From IMG/VR virus record IMGVR_UViG_3300033977_000108, positions 124,001-188,000 of that record: a stretch of 64,000 nt of DNA, one strand, 5' to 3'. The position numbers and the translations under genes were made by a program. Positions 31,710 to 40,255 of the stretch are shown here, in pieces. The notes beneath the pieces were generated by a model. That model ran no database searches and was not told where the DNA came from. It saw only the letters and a program-made list of their open reading frames with translations. Position 1 is the stretch's first letter. Each line of letters opens with the position of its first letter. Source of the stretch: a virus.

Positions 31710-32123
31710 CTAGGCATTGTACACCAATTGGATTTTCACACCCTTGTCGGTTTTTATTTCCCGTTTGCTTGCCAGCGTCAATCCGCGCGCTCGGGCGAGC
31801 TTGGCTGCTTTCCTGGCGGCATACTTCTGCTTGAGCTTCCCTACCCATTTGCTATTGAAGCGCCCGCGGTCATACTCTGAGATGATGGCTACATACTTGC
31901 CATTCTCTTTCTTGAAGCCAAGGTCATTGGAAGACGAGCCGACATACTTACGGGGAACTATGATATCGGCTTTCTGTTCCCGCTTGTCTCCGTGGTAGCC
32001 TTCCAGCTGCTGAGCCTCCTTATTCACCTGTATTGCCTGGGACGAAAAGCCCATATCTTGCAGGGCACCGACTAGGCAGGCTTCATCAGTCATTTCTAAT
32101 TCATAGTTATGGTAAGCCGACAT
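31710..32123 (-). CDS. Ycf35-like (DUF1257) protein, copy 1
   Basis: 137 residues. It follows the DUF1257 plan: EACLVGALQDMGFSSQAIQV (helix), LEGYHGDKREQKADIIV, DLGFKKENGKYVAIISEYDR, FNSKWVGKLKQKYAARKAAK, then a final strand KIQLVYNA. Ycf35 is a conserved plastid and cyanobacterial ORF of unknown function, long noted next to Ycf46-type ATPases and DUF2997 in bacteria (from memory). A second copy lies 340 nt upstream. Confidence 0.75.
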   Translation of the reverse strand: MSAYHNYELEMTDEACLVGALQDMGFSSQAIQVNKEAQQLEGYHGDKREQKADIIVPRKYVGSSSNDLGFKKENGKYVAIISEYDRGRFNSKWVGKLKQKYAARKAAKLARARGLTLASKREIKTDKGVKIQLVYNA

Positions 32124-32156
32124 TGCTAACCTCCTGTAAATTGTCTCCTATCCAGG

Positions 32157-32231
32157 TTATCTGCCCTCTTTGGTCAGCTTCTTTAGGAATAAAGTCAGGT
32201 TCTGTTCTTCTCGCTTTGCTTTTTCCGGCAT
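32157..32231 (-). CDS. Possible 24-residue peptide
   Basis: MPEKAKREEQNLTLFLKKLT then KEGR, behind GAGGG. An amphipathic basic helix that fills the gap between the two DUF1257 genes and overlaps the next ORF in another frame. Confidence 0.35.
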   Translation of the reverse strand: MPEKAKREEQNLTLFLKKLTKEGR

Positions 32232-32464
32232 TTTTGCCCTCGCGTCCGGGGAGTTATCAGTTCGACGTTCAAATCCTTGGCTACACAATGAGAATCGCCC
32301 CTAACCACATCTTGTATGATTCTTAACCTTTCGTTGTCATAGGTTTCAAGCGCATCCATCAAGGCGTACTGGATGATATTTTGAAGCTCATGAATCTTTT
32401 CAGCAATGTTCAGCAAATTATTATAGGCTGTATATCTACCTAACGGTAGCCTAATCTTTTTCAT
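32195..32464 (-). CDS. Small basic hypothetical protein in the AAA cassette
   Basis: 89 residues, helical, C-terminus basic (RGQKCRKKQSEKNRT). It sits between the two Ycf35-like genes and joins the upstream copy by an ATGA overlap. No family recognised. Confidence 0.5.
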   Translation of the reverse strand: MKKIRLPLGRYTAYNNLLNIAEKIHELQNIIQYALMDALETYDNERLRIIQDVVRGDSHCVAKDLNVELITPRTRGQKCRKKQSEKNRT

Positions 32465-32847
32465 ACATTATACACCAATTGGATTTTTCTGCCTACCGTC
32501 CTCTGGGCTTGTAGGGTCAGCCCTTTCTGGCGCGCAAGTTTCATAGCCTTGCGCTTCTGATAGTGCTGTTTGACGCGATTGATAAAGTCTTTATTGAGGG
32601 CACTATCCATAGATTCTTTCACTAATCCCAGCTCGCCCTTCGAGTTCTTGACGAAGCCGGCTTCATACCGGTTCCCTACCCCAGAATTCGCGGGCAGTTT
32701 GATCTTCACTTCCCGCTTGTTCTGCCATGGGCTTTTGATGGTCAGATTTTCTCCTATCTCTACTTTGCATCCTATGTCTTCCAGCGCCTTGGCAAGTAGC
32801 TCTTCGTCTTCTACGCCCGCGCATTCTTGTTTTGAATAGTGACTCAT
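32461..32847 (-). CDS. Ycf35-like (DUF1257) protein, copy 2
   Basis: 128 residues. Same plan as copy 1 with clear sequence echo: EELLAKALEDIGCKVEIGEN, EAGFVKNSKGELGLVKESMD, DFINRVKQHYQKRKAMKLAR, QKGLTLQAQR and the identical end KIQLVYN. N-terminus MSHYS is like canonical Ycf35 (MSHF-type). Duplication followed by divergence is the simplest reading. Confidence 0.75.
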   Translation of the reverse strand: MSHYSKQECAGVEDEELLAKALEDIGCKVEIGENLTIKSPWQNKREVKIKLPANSGVGNRYEAGFVKNSKGELGLVKESMDSALNKDFINRVKQHYQKRKAMKLARQKGLTLQAQRTVGRKIQLVYNV

Positions 32848-32854
32848 TGTCCTC

Positions 32855-33550
32855 CTAAAATGCCACCGTGGGTTCGGTATGGTCTGCCTTGTAAAACGAC
32901 TTTAGCAGGCTGGATATCCTCCTGCTATAGACGCCGCGCTCTACAAGTATTACATCCGGTACTCTGCCGGCGAAGTCTTTCAGTTTGACGTAGCTCTCTC
33001 GCGAATGTCCCTTGTCTTTCAGTGCGGCCAGGATTTCAGGTATGTTCTTCTGCGAGAGATCAAACCAGTTTGGATTCGTACCGGAATCTATTAGTATCTG
33101 CTGTAAAGCGATGTCGTATCTAAAGGAAAAGTAGGCGGTATAATGACAGAATGAACACCATGTCGGTTCATACGGGTGCCTATCAAAGTGCTCCTTCAGT
33201 CTAATCAGCTCGGCGGAGATGAGGCTCCCTCGCTGTATGGTATTGATGTCATATTTGCTTTTGAATCTGGAGTTTACGCCGGTTCGTATTACTTTCCTTT
33301 GACCGTGTGTGTCCATTATTGTGGTGTTCAATTCTTCATAGTCCTTTGGGTCAATGGCGGTATCCGTAAGGAATGCTGCCTGTATGAGGTTCTGGCATTC
33401 CGTACAAAAGTGGCCGTAGATTAGCTGCCTCGTAAGGGTCGGAGCGTGGCCCACTTTCTTGTATTCCTTGTCCTCCTTTGTTATGTCGCCCGTGGCCCAA
33501 GGGCTGAACCGAATGCTTGGCACATCGCCATCATAGAATAATTCTATCAT
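32855..33550 (-). CDS. Hypothetical Cys-pair protein
   Basis: 231 residues. HFCTECQ and TWCSFCHYTA give two CxxC pairs about 80 residues apart; the rest is helical with no motif I know. It overlaps the helicase stop by 4 nt, so it might be a helicase accessory. Confidence 0.55.
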   Translation of the reverse strand: MIELFYDGDVPSIRFSPWATGDITKEDKEYKKVGHAPTLTRQLIYGHFCTECQNLIQAAFLTDTAIDPKDYEELNTTIMDTHGQRKVIRTGVNSRFKSKYDINTIQRGSLISAELIRLKEHFDRHPYEPTWCSFCHYTAYFSFRYDIALQQILIDSGTNPNWFDLSQKNIPEILAALKDKGHSRESYVKLKDFAGRVPDVILVERGVYSRRISSLLKSFYKADHTEPTVAF

Positions 33551-36500
33551 AAGACCCTCTCATTCAGCAGCTCTTCGGTACCAAAGTCCAGGTTCTGCGT
33601 TATCTCCAGGTCTTCTCCAGCCTCTCTGAAGAAATCCAGGATGTGGGACCTGTCATCCAGCACGCGATTTACAAACCAGCGTATGTCCAGCGCGCTCGCC
33701 CTGACATTGATTACCTTGCGGTCCAATGCCTGCTCGGCAGCCGCCACTTTGGCATAAAAGGTATTGTAAACATGGTCATCAACTGTATTCTCCATCACAA
33801 GCAAATAGACATCACAGAACCTCTCCTCCTTCGTCGGTGTCATTACTCGGCTCCACGCCTGCGCCTGTAGCCCAGGCTGCCATAGCAAGTCGGTACAAAT
33901 CACTGATTTGGCAGCAGATAAGTCAACACCCTCTCTTATTTCCATCGTACCGGCTATCCAAAGATGTCTCTCTGGGTCGTCGCGGAAAGTGTCAAACGCT
34001 TCCCTGCGCTCTTCATCATTCCAGCTACCATCAAAGACGATGGGATTATAGCTAGCGAACTCTTTGGCAAGGGACTCCCTCATGGCTATAAAGCCGGATA
34101 GGATAACTATTTTCTCCCCTGCCATGGTTCTTTCCAGTACTATTCTCTTTATGTCGTCCATTTTGCCGCCGCCAGGCGGGCCGTGGTAAATAGGAGCCCT
34201 TGGCGGTTTCATCTTGGCCAGTACTTTATTGAAGTGTTCTGGGCAGGTAGCCGCGATGCGCATCTTGCTCATCTGCGAAATGACCATGGCGGGATTCACC
34301 AGATGGTGCTGTTGGGCGGCCTGCTGGGACAGCGTATTGAATTCTGTCTCAAACTGATTGATAGAAGATACAACCAGAGCCGCTTGTAAGGGATGCATCT
34401 TGGAGGCTACCCGATGCATTCTCGGCTTTGGTATGTGCAAGCCCAGCCTCTCCAGTGAGGACAGTACCAGCGGGTCTTCGTAACTTCTGCGCACCATCTT
34501 GGGTGCCATCAATTCCCAGAACTTGATCGGATTCTTCAGATATGGCAGCATCTTGCGGCTGTCTTTCAGCCCGCCGCGCTTATAGACCACATACTCGCAG
34601 AATTCATTATAGAAATCCGTGGCGCCGGCCGTTCCTTGATAGGGGAATGAAGCGGAGCCACCCTTGAAAATCCAGTGTAGCGGCCAATAGGCATCCGAGG
34701 GCGTATTCGGCATCAAAGTGCCCGTCATGCCCAGATGATGCTTGCCTCGGAATGTGCGTATTGCCTTCCCTACATCGCTTCCCTCCGATTTTATGGTATG
34801 AACTTCATCTACGATGACGGTGGGAAACCTATCCTTTATTCTGCGATAGACTGGGGGCACCCAGACACTATCTACCAATCCACACTCGCGGCACATGCGG
34901 CCTTTTATTGCTCTCGGATCGCAGTTCCTATGGACTTTTAGATTCAAGTCGCTCCATACATTCAGCTGCTTTGTCGTAGTCGTTTGCTTCAACTCAAAGC
35001 CTTTGGATTCAATGATTTTCTTGGATCGCCAGGCTGCTCCTCTCATTCGCCGGTTATCATATCTGCGAACACAGGCGGGATTTACGCACATGTACCCAAA
35101 GTTCCCGGCTTCTTCATGCCCCTTTACCGGCGCCTTATGAAACTCCAGCGGCATCTTCATCAGCAGATTCTTCTGCCCGGTGAGGGGGTCTTCGGAGATT
35201 AGTTTTGGCACATAAGGCCAAACCAAGGTGGAGCCGCAGTGCGGGCACTTGTGCTCATTTAGCACATCAGTCTTACCTTCCGTAAATCTAAAGCGTAGAT
35301 AACCTCTGCGTGCCTTCCTGTCCTTCTTTCCGGCGTCGTCCACGCCTCGGCCGGCTTGCCGCGGGCCGCCCTTGATCCAGGAGTAAGTCATCAAGTAAAT
35401 CTTCCCTGGCTTCTTCAAGTCTGCCAGACTATCTACTATGACATACTGTCCGAAGTATGGCAACACCTTGCTCAAGGCGTCCAAGTCCTTCTTCGTGAAG
35501 ATTCTGGCATTCCTTGGGCCTATCCAGGCGCACTTGTCCGAGCCCCACAACCAGGTCAGCACAGCAGATTCTCTGGTCTTCCCTTGTCTCATTGGCTTTA
35601 GGTCGGCCGCATTATCCTTAGTGGCCATCTGCGGGACATCAACATGGGAGTGGTCAAACAGGGCATCACCAAATACCTCCAGCTTTTCAGTGTAGTAGTT
35701 TATTAGTTCCGGGTATTTTGCAGGCACGCACTTCTTCGGGTCGTAGATTACCCTTTCGTCATAGGCGAAGTAGGTCTCCAGCGGAGTAGCGTTTTCATGG
35801 AAAGTCGTCCATTCAAATACGCTGGGTCCGCTGATAACCAGCTTTATGTTGGGGCGGATTGGCTCACGGAAAATCTTCACAATGCCATCCTGTCCGCTGC
35901 GTGAAGTATCTACTACTTGGTATCTCTCGCCCTTCTGAAAGATAAGCTCTTTGGCGGCTTGCTTGTGCTGTCCGGCATGCCCTTGATAGCCACTGTGTCC
36001 CGTGGGACCTTCCGGGGGTACATAGGTCGGTTCGGCTACAAAGTCGGCTTTGCAAGTAAGCACCATCCCGGCTTCCACTTTGTCGAATAGAGGCCTTGTA
36101 TCTTTGTATTCTGGCAAGAGGTAAGGCGTATTTTCTCTTTCCAGTCGCCTCTTCTCTTTCTTTAGCCAGTTGCCCAGGGTCGTGGATAGATTTACTTCTA
36201 AGCCATAGCTTTCCAATAACCTGGCTATTGGATGCTTGTTTAGTTCGGCATCTATTAGCATCCAAGCTCGGCTCTGTAAGGTCAGTTTTCTATGGCTAAT
36301 GTCAGATAAGATTTGCAGTTCAAGCTCGTCGTCTGGTTTATCAGGATCCGGGCGCTCTATTAGCAGCGCATGCAGTTCTTGGAGCAGCAAAGCCGACATT
36401 ACATCATTGGGAGAGATAACTATACGGCTGCCGCCTTTGTGTAGCGTCACGGAAGGCTTCTCTACCAATGCTAACGGCTGTATGATCTTCTGTTTCTTGG

Positions 36501-36597
36501 CCTTACTATGTATCACTGGGTCCTGCTTCTTGGCTGCTTGTTCTCCTGGGAACAAATCAGCCATCAGGGATAGCTGTCCTTTTATCTCCTTCTTCAT
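33547..36597 (-). CDS. SNF2-type superfamily 2 helicase
   Basis: 1016 residues. Motif I QGKTRES (near residue 336), motif II DEVH (near 595), motif III GMTGTLMPN, then a C-terminal RecA domain with IVILSGFIAM, REGVDLSAAKSVICTDLLWQ and QAQAWSRVM (motifs V-VI). Zinc-binding pairs CPHC, CVNPAC, CREC lie between motifs I and II, an insertion not seen in standard SNF2 proteins. It likely remodels protein-DNA complexes or forks. The N-terminal 300 residues have no recognised domain. Confidence 0.8.
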   Translation of the reverse strand: MKKEIKGQLSLMADLFPGEQAAKKQDPVIHSKAKKQKIIQPLALVEKPSVTLHKGGSRIVISPNDVMSALLLQELHALLIERPDPDKPDDELELQILSDISHRKLTLQSRAWMLIDAELNKHPIARLLESYGLEVNLSTTLGNWLKKEKRRLERENTPYLLPEYKDTRPLFDKVEAGMVLTCKADFVAEPTYVPPEGPTGHSGYQGHAGQHKQAAKELIFQKGERYQVVDTSRSGQDGIVKIFREPIRPNIKLVISGPSVFEWTTFHENATPLETYFAYDERVIYDPKKCVPAKYPELINYYTEKLEVFGDALFDHSHVDVPQMATKDNAADLKPMRQGKTRESAVLTWLWGSDKCAWIGPRNARIFTKKDLDALSKVLPYFGQYVIVDSLADLKKPGKIYLMTYSWIKGGPRQAGRGVDDAGKKDRKARRGYLRFRFTEGKTDVLNEHKCPHCGSTLVWPYVPKLISEDPLTGQKNLLMKMPLEFHKAPVKGHEEAGNFGYMCVNPACVRRYDNRRMRGAAWRSKKIIESKGFELKQTTTTKQLNVWSDLNLKVHRNCDPRAIKGRMCRECGLVDSVWVPPVYRRIKDRFPTVIVDEVHTIKSEGSDVGKAIRTFRGKHHLGMTGTLMPNTPSDAYWPLHWIFKGGSASFPYQGTAGATDFYNEFCEYVVYKRGGLKDSRKMLPYLKNPIKFWELMAPKMVRRSYEDPLVLSSLERLGLHIPKPRMHRVASKMHPLQAALVVSSINQFETEFNTLSQQAAQQHHLVNPAMVISQMSKMRIAATCPEHFNKVLAKMKPPRAPIYHGPPGGGKMDDIKRIVLERTMAGEKIVILSGFIAMRESLAKEFASYNPIVFDGSWNDEERREAFDTFRDDPERHLWIAGTMEIREGVDLSAAKSVICTDLLWQPGLQAQAWSRVMTPTKEERFCDVYLLVMENTVDDHVYNTFYAKVAAAEQALDRKVINVRASALDIRWFVNRVLDDRSHILDFFREAGEDLEITQNLDFGTEELLNERVL

Positions 36598-36782
36598 TCT
36601 ACATCAAGTCCCGGTCTTATGCTGAGCTTAAAACCCAGACCACCGCGGGTCCGGGTAAAGTATAGATAAGCAATGTCCAGCAGCACTCCAACAGCTACGA
36701 CGGCCATCATCCATCCTGATCTCCGTGCCCAAATCAGCGCGGCACCTATCACGCTGCCCTCCTGCGGAAACTTCTTGCCCAC
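36594..36782 (-). CDS. Small single-span membrane protein
   Basis: 62 residues with one hydrophobic segment (WMMAVVAVGVLLDIAYLYF) between two basic parts. The stop overlaps the helicase start by 4 nt; the start overlaps the upstream gene by 34 nt. Confidence 0.5.
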   Translation of the reverse strand: MGKKFPQEGSVIGAALIWARRSGWMMAVVAVGVLLDIAYLYFTRTRGGLGFKLSIRPGLDVE

Positions 36783-37405
36783 TTATTCTTGGCTTTCCAT
36801 TTCAATTTGGCCGGCCGGGACATGCCTGTCCGGTCATAGAATAGTTTAGCTACATCATAGCCGCTGGACGGCTCGGTCATTGTGCGCTCTATCTCCGGTA
36901 ACGGAAGACCCAGCTCCAGCTGTTGTCCTCTGCCTGCCTTCTTGCATCTGCGCTGCTTATTGGCTATGAAGCCATAGAGTTCATCGCAATAGTCCTCCAC
37001 CAGAGCTTTCCTTTTGCGTTTCATTTTATCTAAGAACTCCGGCAGCTTGCAGAACTCGGCTAATCCTGATAGCTCATAATGTACATCAAAGCATAGCAGC
37101 TTCATTTCGTTATCAGAAAGCTTTTTGCTCTTCGTTGCGCGTTTCTTGCTATAGTAGACAACCTTTCGTGTCCTATCTCCCCAGGAATCAGGGTCGTACG
37201 AGCGGGCCCTGAATAAGTAGCAGTAAGCCTCCCAGAACTCCTGCGGAGTAATCGCATTCCCCAGCCCGAAGCATTGATAGCAATAAGTGGCGTCCTTTAT
37301 CAGCATTAGCCACGGCAGCTTGCTCCGGTCGTAGTTCGCTGGCGCACCTTCAAGCAGGTTCAGTTCTTCCAGTTTAGGTATCGCTGTGCGGGTTTCGTCT
37401 GGCAA
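36749..37405 (-). CDS. Hypothetical protein
   Basis: 218 residues, basic and helical, with KRATKSKKLSDNEMKLLCFD and a C-terminal KWKAKNKWARSFRRRA. Aromatic and Cys residues (DATYCYQCFG) near residue 45. I do not recognise a family. Confidence 0.5.
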   Translation of the reverse strand: MPDETRTAIPKLEELNLLEGAPANYDRSKLPWLMLIKDATYCYQCFGLGNAITPQEFWEAYCYLFRARSYDPDSWGDRTRKVVYYSKKRATKSKKLSDNEMKLLCFDVHYELSGLAEFCKLPEFLDKMKRKRKALVEDYCDELYGFIANKQRRCKKAGRGQQLELGLPLPEIERTMTEPSSGYDVAKLFYDRTGMSRPAKLKWKAKNKWARSFRRRAA

Positions 37406-37697
37406 GGATGTCTTTTTCCTCCTTGGTTAGTTTATTCGTTGAATAAATCCTGAATGGTTCCGGCGGTTTCAAATACAGCCTCATCTTATTGCCCAGTTTC
37501 CTGTAAGTCTTGCGCCGTATGGCCGGCCGGACGACTATCCATCCGAACGGCATCTCGACAGGCTCTCTTCTTATTAGGGCGGCTATCCAGGCATCGCGTA
37601 CAACCTGAACGAATTTCCTGGACTTGCGCTTGGACAGCCCAAGAGTGCTGGCCAGCCATAGCGTCCCCTTGAACTCACTTTTTCCAGTAGTCGGCAA
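37374..37697 (-). CDS. HU/IHF-like DNA-binding protein
   Basis: 107 residues. The order matches DNABII proteins: a helical part (TLGLSKRKSRKFVQVVRDAW), then IAALIRREPVEMPFGWIVVR, where ALxRGExVxLPFG is the HU hinge into the β-arm, then a basic arm (RKTYRKLGNKMRLYLKPPEP). It overlaps the polymerase 3' exon by 23 nt. Role: DNA bending or compaction. Confidence 0.65.
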   Translation of the reverse strand: MPTTGKSEFKGTLWLASTLGLSKRKSRKFVQVVRDAWIAALIRREPVEMPFGWIVVRPAIRRKTYRKLGNKMRLYLKPPEPFRIYSTNKLTKEEKDILARRNPHSDT

Positions 37698-38243
37698 TGG
37701 TGACCTCCGTCTCGCCTTTTATAGTTTTGATGGTGTCGTGATAGACGGCATCCATACACCCTTTCACTATGGCCGCCACTGGCTCGGCATGATCTTCTCT
37801 GGCATGTACTATGATTTCATCATGTACGCAGGCGAGTAGATGGGCTTCGTAGATACGGGGCTTCCTTAGGTCTCCACCGTGTAAAGCCAGGCTAATCATA
37901 GACATAGCCCGCTTCAGCATGTCTACGCACTCGCCTTGGATGGGCTGATTGCCAGCCCAGCGGCCTACCTGTGCTCTCTTGGCTTCCTTATCGGGGTCAT
38001 CCTGGTCTATCTTGCGGTAGAACCGCTTCCTGCCGCGCCGTGTGGTAGAATACCAGAACTTCAATGCCATTGCCTTCTGGTCGTCCAGCCACTTACGGAG
38101 TTTGAAGGCTTTGGCGAACCATCTATCAATAAGCTCGCCGGCTTTATCATTGGTCATCCAGGCGGGATTAGGCTCGCCATTGGGCAGGAATTGCTTCTTG
38201 CCGCGATTGGCAAGTGCGGCTACGCGGGGAGCTTTGGCGCCAT
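37675..38243 (-). CDS. DNA polymerase family A, C-terminal gene, exon 2
   Basis: Second exon of the polymerase palm/fingers gene. After splicing it continues motif B as TFGV-P-YGAKAPRVAALANRG, then FRG-type helices (WLDDQKAMALKFWYSTTRRG) and motif C LLACVHDEIIVHA with the catalytic His-Asp-Glu. Exons 1 and 2 together give 316 codons in one frame. An ATG (MTNDKAG) inside this exon could make a fragment but has no obvious role. Confidence 0.85.
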
Positions 38244-38908
38244 CAATATGTTACGATAGAACCGCATCCGTTCTATCTCTCTATGTTCCCATAGAGTTCA
38301 GACCATATCATTGCCCAATTGCTTGGGCACCAGGCGTTTCGGGAGCGCTGCTCCCTACTCCCTTGCGGGATGGTCGTTGCGCCTTCGGAAGATTATCCTG
38401 GCAGTGATGTTCTCGTCTGTGGCATTTTACGCATAACAACTCAAAGTTGTTATCCGTGTTATTGGTGCGGTCATGGTCTCTATGGTGAACATTCCATTGG
38501 GCATGGCTCGCATCCTGCAGGTCCTTGCCGCAGCGTTCGCAATAACGTCGCTCTGCCTTTATTTGACGTCTTCTTCGCATAAAGTAGCGTATGCCTGTCT
38601 TATATTGCGAATCATCCTGCCCGATATCATTGGTACCGCCACTCCCTACATTTATTATGTGCCCCTGCCTTAATCTATACGCCTTCATTACTCGTCTCAT
38701 TGTCTCTCTTTTATTGTCTTCTTTACAGAGCACGCAGACTTTCTGAGCCGGGCCTGTTGGCGTATAGCTTTTGTAGCATCTGATACATATTCTCGTAGGA
38801 AACGATACCATAAATCCTCCGCTTGGTTCAGGATTGTCCGTTCCGGACTTCCCCTGAGTTAACCTGGTTCTTCTATGCTTATTATAGCGTAGCCTCGTGT
38901 TTGAAAAC
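38244..38908 (-). ncRNA. Group I self-splicing intron in the polymerase motif B
   Basis: 665 nt. The 5' splice site follows exon CCUU; GAGG at 38896-38893 can pair with it as P1, giving the required U.G at the cut. The core Q-like string AATCCTGAACCAAGC lies at 38835-38821 and a P7/S-like GATATGGTCTGAACTC at 38309-38294. The intron ends in G (38244). Removing it joins FGVP to YGAK in frame. Group I introns in phage polymerase genes often sit in such catalytic codons. Confidence 0.8.
38308..38811 (-). CDS. HNH homing endonuclease inside the group I intron
   Basis: 167 residues from MVSFPTRIC (GGAGG upstream). Cysteines 9/12, 26/29 form an N-terminal zinc site; the HNH core is Cys91/Cys94, VHHRDHDRTNN (His109-110, Asp112, His113), Asn122, CVKC at 127-130 and His131. 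It would cut intron-less polymerase genes and drive homing. The stop codon overlaps the intron's P7-like element. Confidence 0.9.
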   Translation of the reverse strand: MVSFPTRICIRCYKSYTPTGPAQKVCVLCKEDNKRETMRRVMKAYRLRQGHIINVGSGGTNDIGQDDSQYKTGIRYFMRRRRQIKAERRYCERCGKDLQDASHAQWNVHHRDHDRTNNTDNNFELLCVKCHRREHHCQDNLPKAQRPSRKGVGSSAPETPGAQAIGQ

Positions 38909-39287
38909 AAGGGACGCCAAATGTGATGTTCTTCGTCTGGCTCCGCAGCGTGACGAATTGGGCATGATCGGGATGGCTTTCGTCCTTATAGGCTTTGTAG
39001 AAGATGTCATAGCCAATACCTTCTATGTCGCTGGTCATAAAGCAATGGATGTCCTTATCCGAGTTCAGCGCATTAGTTAGCCAGGTGTCTCTTGAACAAT
39101 CAGCCATACTCTTGATTTCTATCTGTGAATAGTCGGCATCCAGTATCTTCCATCCTGGCGCCGCGCGTATTGCTTCCCTGGTGCTGGGCACCCGCCAATA
39201 GATGGCATACCTGCCATTCTGGCGGGGGCCTTCAAGCCAGAACTCTTTCTTGCCTATGTTCCCGAGATACTTGCTTGGTGCTGCCAA
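38909..39287 (-). CDS. DNA polymerase family A, C-terminal gene, exon 1 (TTG start)
   Basis: Starts at TTG behind GGGAGG. Holds motif A, WKILDADYSQIEIKS with the metal-binding Asp, then the first half of motif B (LRSQTKNITFGVP), after which the intron interrupts. The thumb and 3'-5' exonuclease are on a separate gene (40245-41624) about 960 bp upstream, so the polymerase is made as two chains. Confidence 0.85.
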
Positions 39288-39538
39288 AGCGCCTCCCTGT
39301 CATACTTATAAACAAACTTCGCGCGCTCTACCCGGAACGGACCTACTTCGGCGAACTTGAGTTTGGGATCCAGTTCCAATTGGCGCTCCAGGCCGGTGAA
39401 GACAGCTTCGAGTTCCTTGCTCGTCGGCAGTGGCACAACTTTCTTCCCTGTGTGGTATATCACACGCCAGTTCTCCTCTTGGAGCCACACAAGGATGTAG
39501 TTCACGCACACCTTTTTCCTTCGGTACGTTTGTTTCAC
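39254..39538 (-). CDS. Hypothetical protein between the polymerase halves
   Basis: 94 residues, GTG start behind AGAGGATTA. Basic β/α protein (WRVIYHTGKKVVPLPTSKEL, PFRVERAKFVYKYDREALWQ). Overlaps polymerase exon 1 by 34 nt. Not related to polymerase by sequence. Confidence 0.55.
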   Translation of the reverse strand: MKQTYRRKKVCVNYILVWLQEENWRVIYHTGKKVVPLPTSKELEAVFTGLERQLELDPKLKFAEVGPFRVERAKFVYKYDREALWQHQASISGT

Positions 39539-39807
39539 TAATCCTCTTCTGGTAGAAGCTCTCGTAATCTATCGCAGGCGGCGTCCCAACGATTTACATC
39601 GGCCTGTAGGGTGGCCTTTTGCTTGGCCACAATGGTGGAGGCATCAAGCCCCTGGCTTAGATTGAATACTACATTGCTGAGGAAGGTACCAGCTAATCCT
39701 ACTTCGCTAATAGCCTTCCTCAATCTGGGAGGAATACTGTGGACTTTATAAGCTTTATTCTGTTGGGGCATCTTTCTTCTTGCCTGCCGGCGACCCAAAT
39801 CCGACAT
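39538..39807 (-). CDS. Small basic protein between the polymerase halves
   Basis: 89 residues from MSDLGRRQAR (GGAGG 6 nt upstream). Basic head, then helices SIPPRLRKAISEVGLAGTFL and QADVNRWDAACDRLRELLPE. It overlaps the gene upstream by 53 nt. Confidence 0.5.
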   Translation of the reverse strand: MSDLGRRQARRKMPQQNKAYKVHSIPPRLRKAISEVGLAGTFLSNVVFNLSQGLDASTIVAKQKATLQADVNRWDAACDRLRELLPEED

Positions 39808-40255
39808 GGCGTTCCTCCGTTTCGTTGTCGTCCTCAGTCTCAAAGAACCGGGTCAGGTCTCCTGAGCCACTGGCGACTGCTTCCATGTGGGCCTTCTCGG
39901 CTCTCATCATGTTGCGCTGATCGCGCCGCGTAAAGATAGACTCCAGCACTACTTGTCCTGTCTCATTTCTAAAGGGCATCCACTGCAGTTCCTGGGCAAC
40001 CAGTGGGAAAACGCCAGCTGCCTGCTCCAGGAATTCCGTTTGCAGTTTCACTGATTTGGCGGACGCCGCCAGTGCTTCAGAGCCAATCACCTGTGCATCG
40101 CGAAAGGCTCTATCAGCTGCACGCGCCGTCTTTACTTCCAGGTCTCTGGCTATCTCCAGGTCGGCGAATAAATGTAGCAGCTTCTCTTTCTGTTCTAATT
40201 CCTTTATGTCATCCACGATTAGTTGGATGATCTTGAATGTTCGCTTAATTGCCAT
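39755..40255 (-). CDS. Helical protein between the polymerase halves
   Basis: 166 residues, strongly helical and Ala/Glu-rich (LLHLFADLEIARDLEVKTAR), acidic Glu/Asp-rich part then a Lys-rich tail. No motif. It starts inside the last codons of the polymerase N-terminal gene (11 nt overlap). Confidence 0.5.
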   Translation of the reverse strand: MAIKRTFKIIQLIVDDIKELEQKEKLLHLFADLEIARDLEVKTARAADRAFRDAQVIGSEALAASAKSVKLQTEFLEQAAGVFPLVAQELQWMPFRNETGQVVLESIFTRRDQRNMMRAEKAHMEAVASGSGDLTRFFETEDDNETEERHVGFGSPAGKKKDAPTE

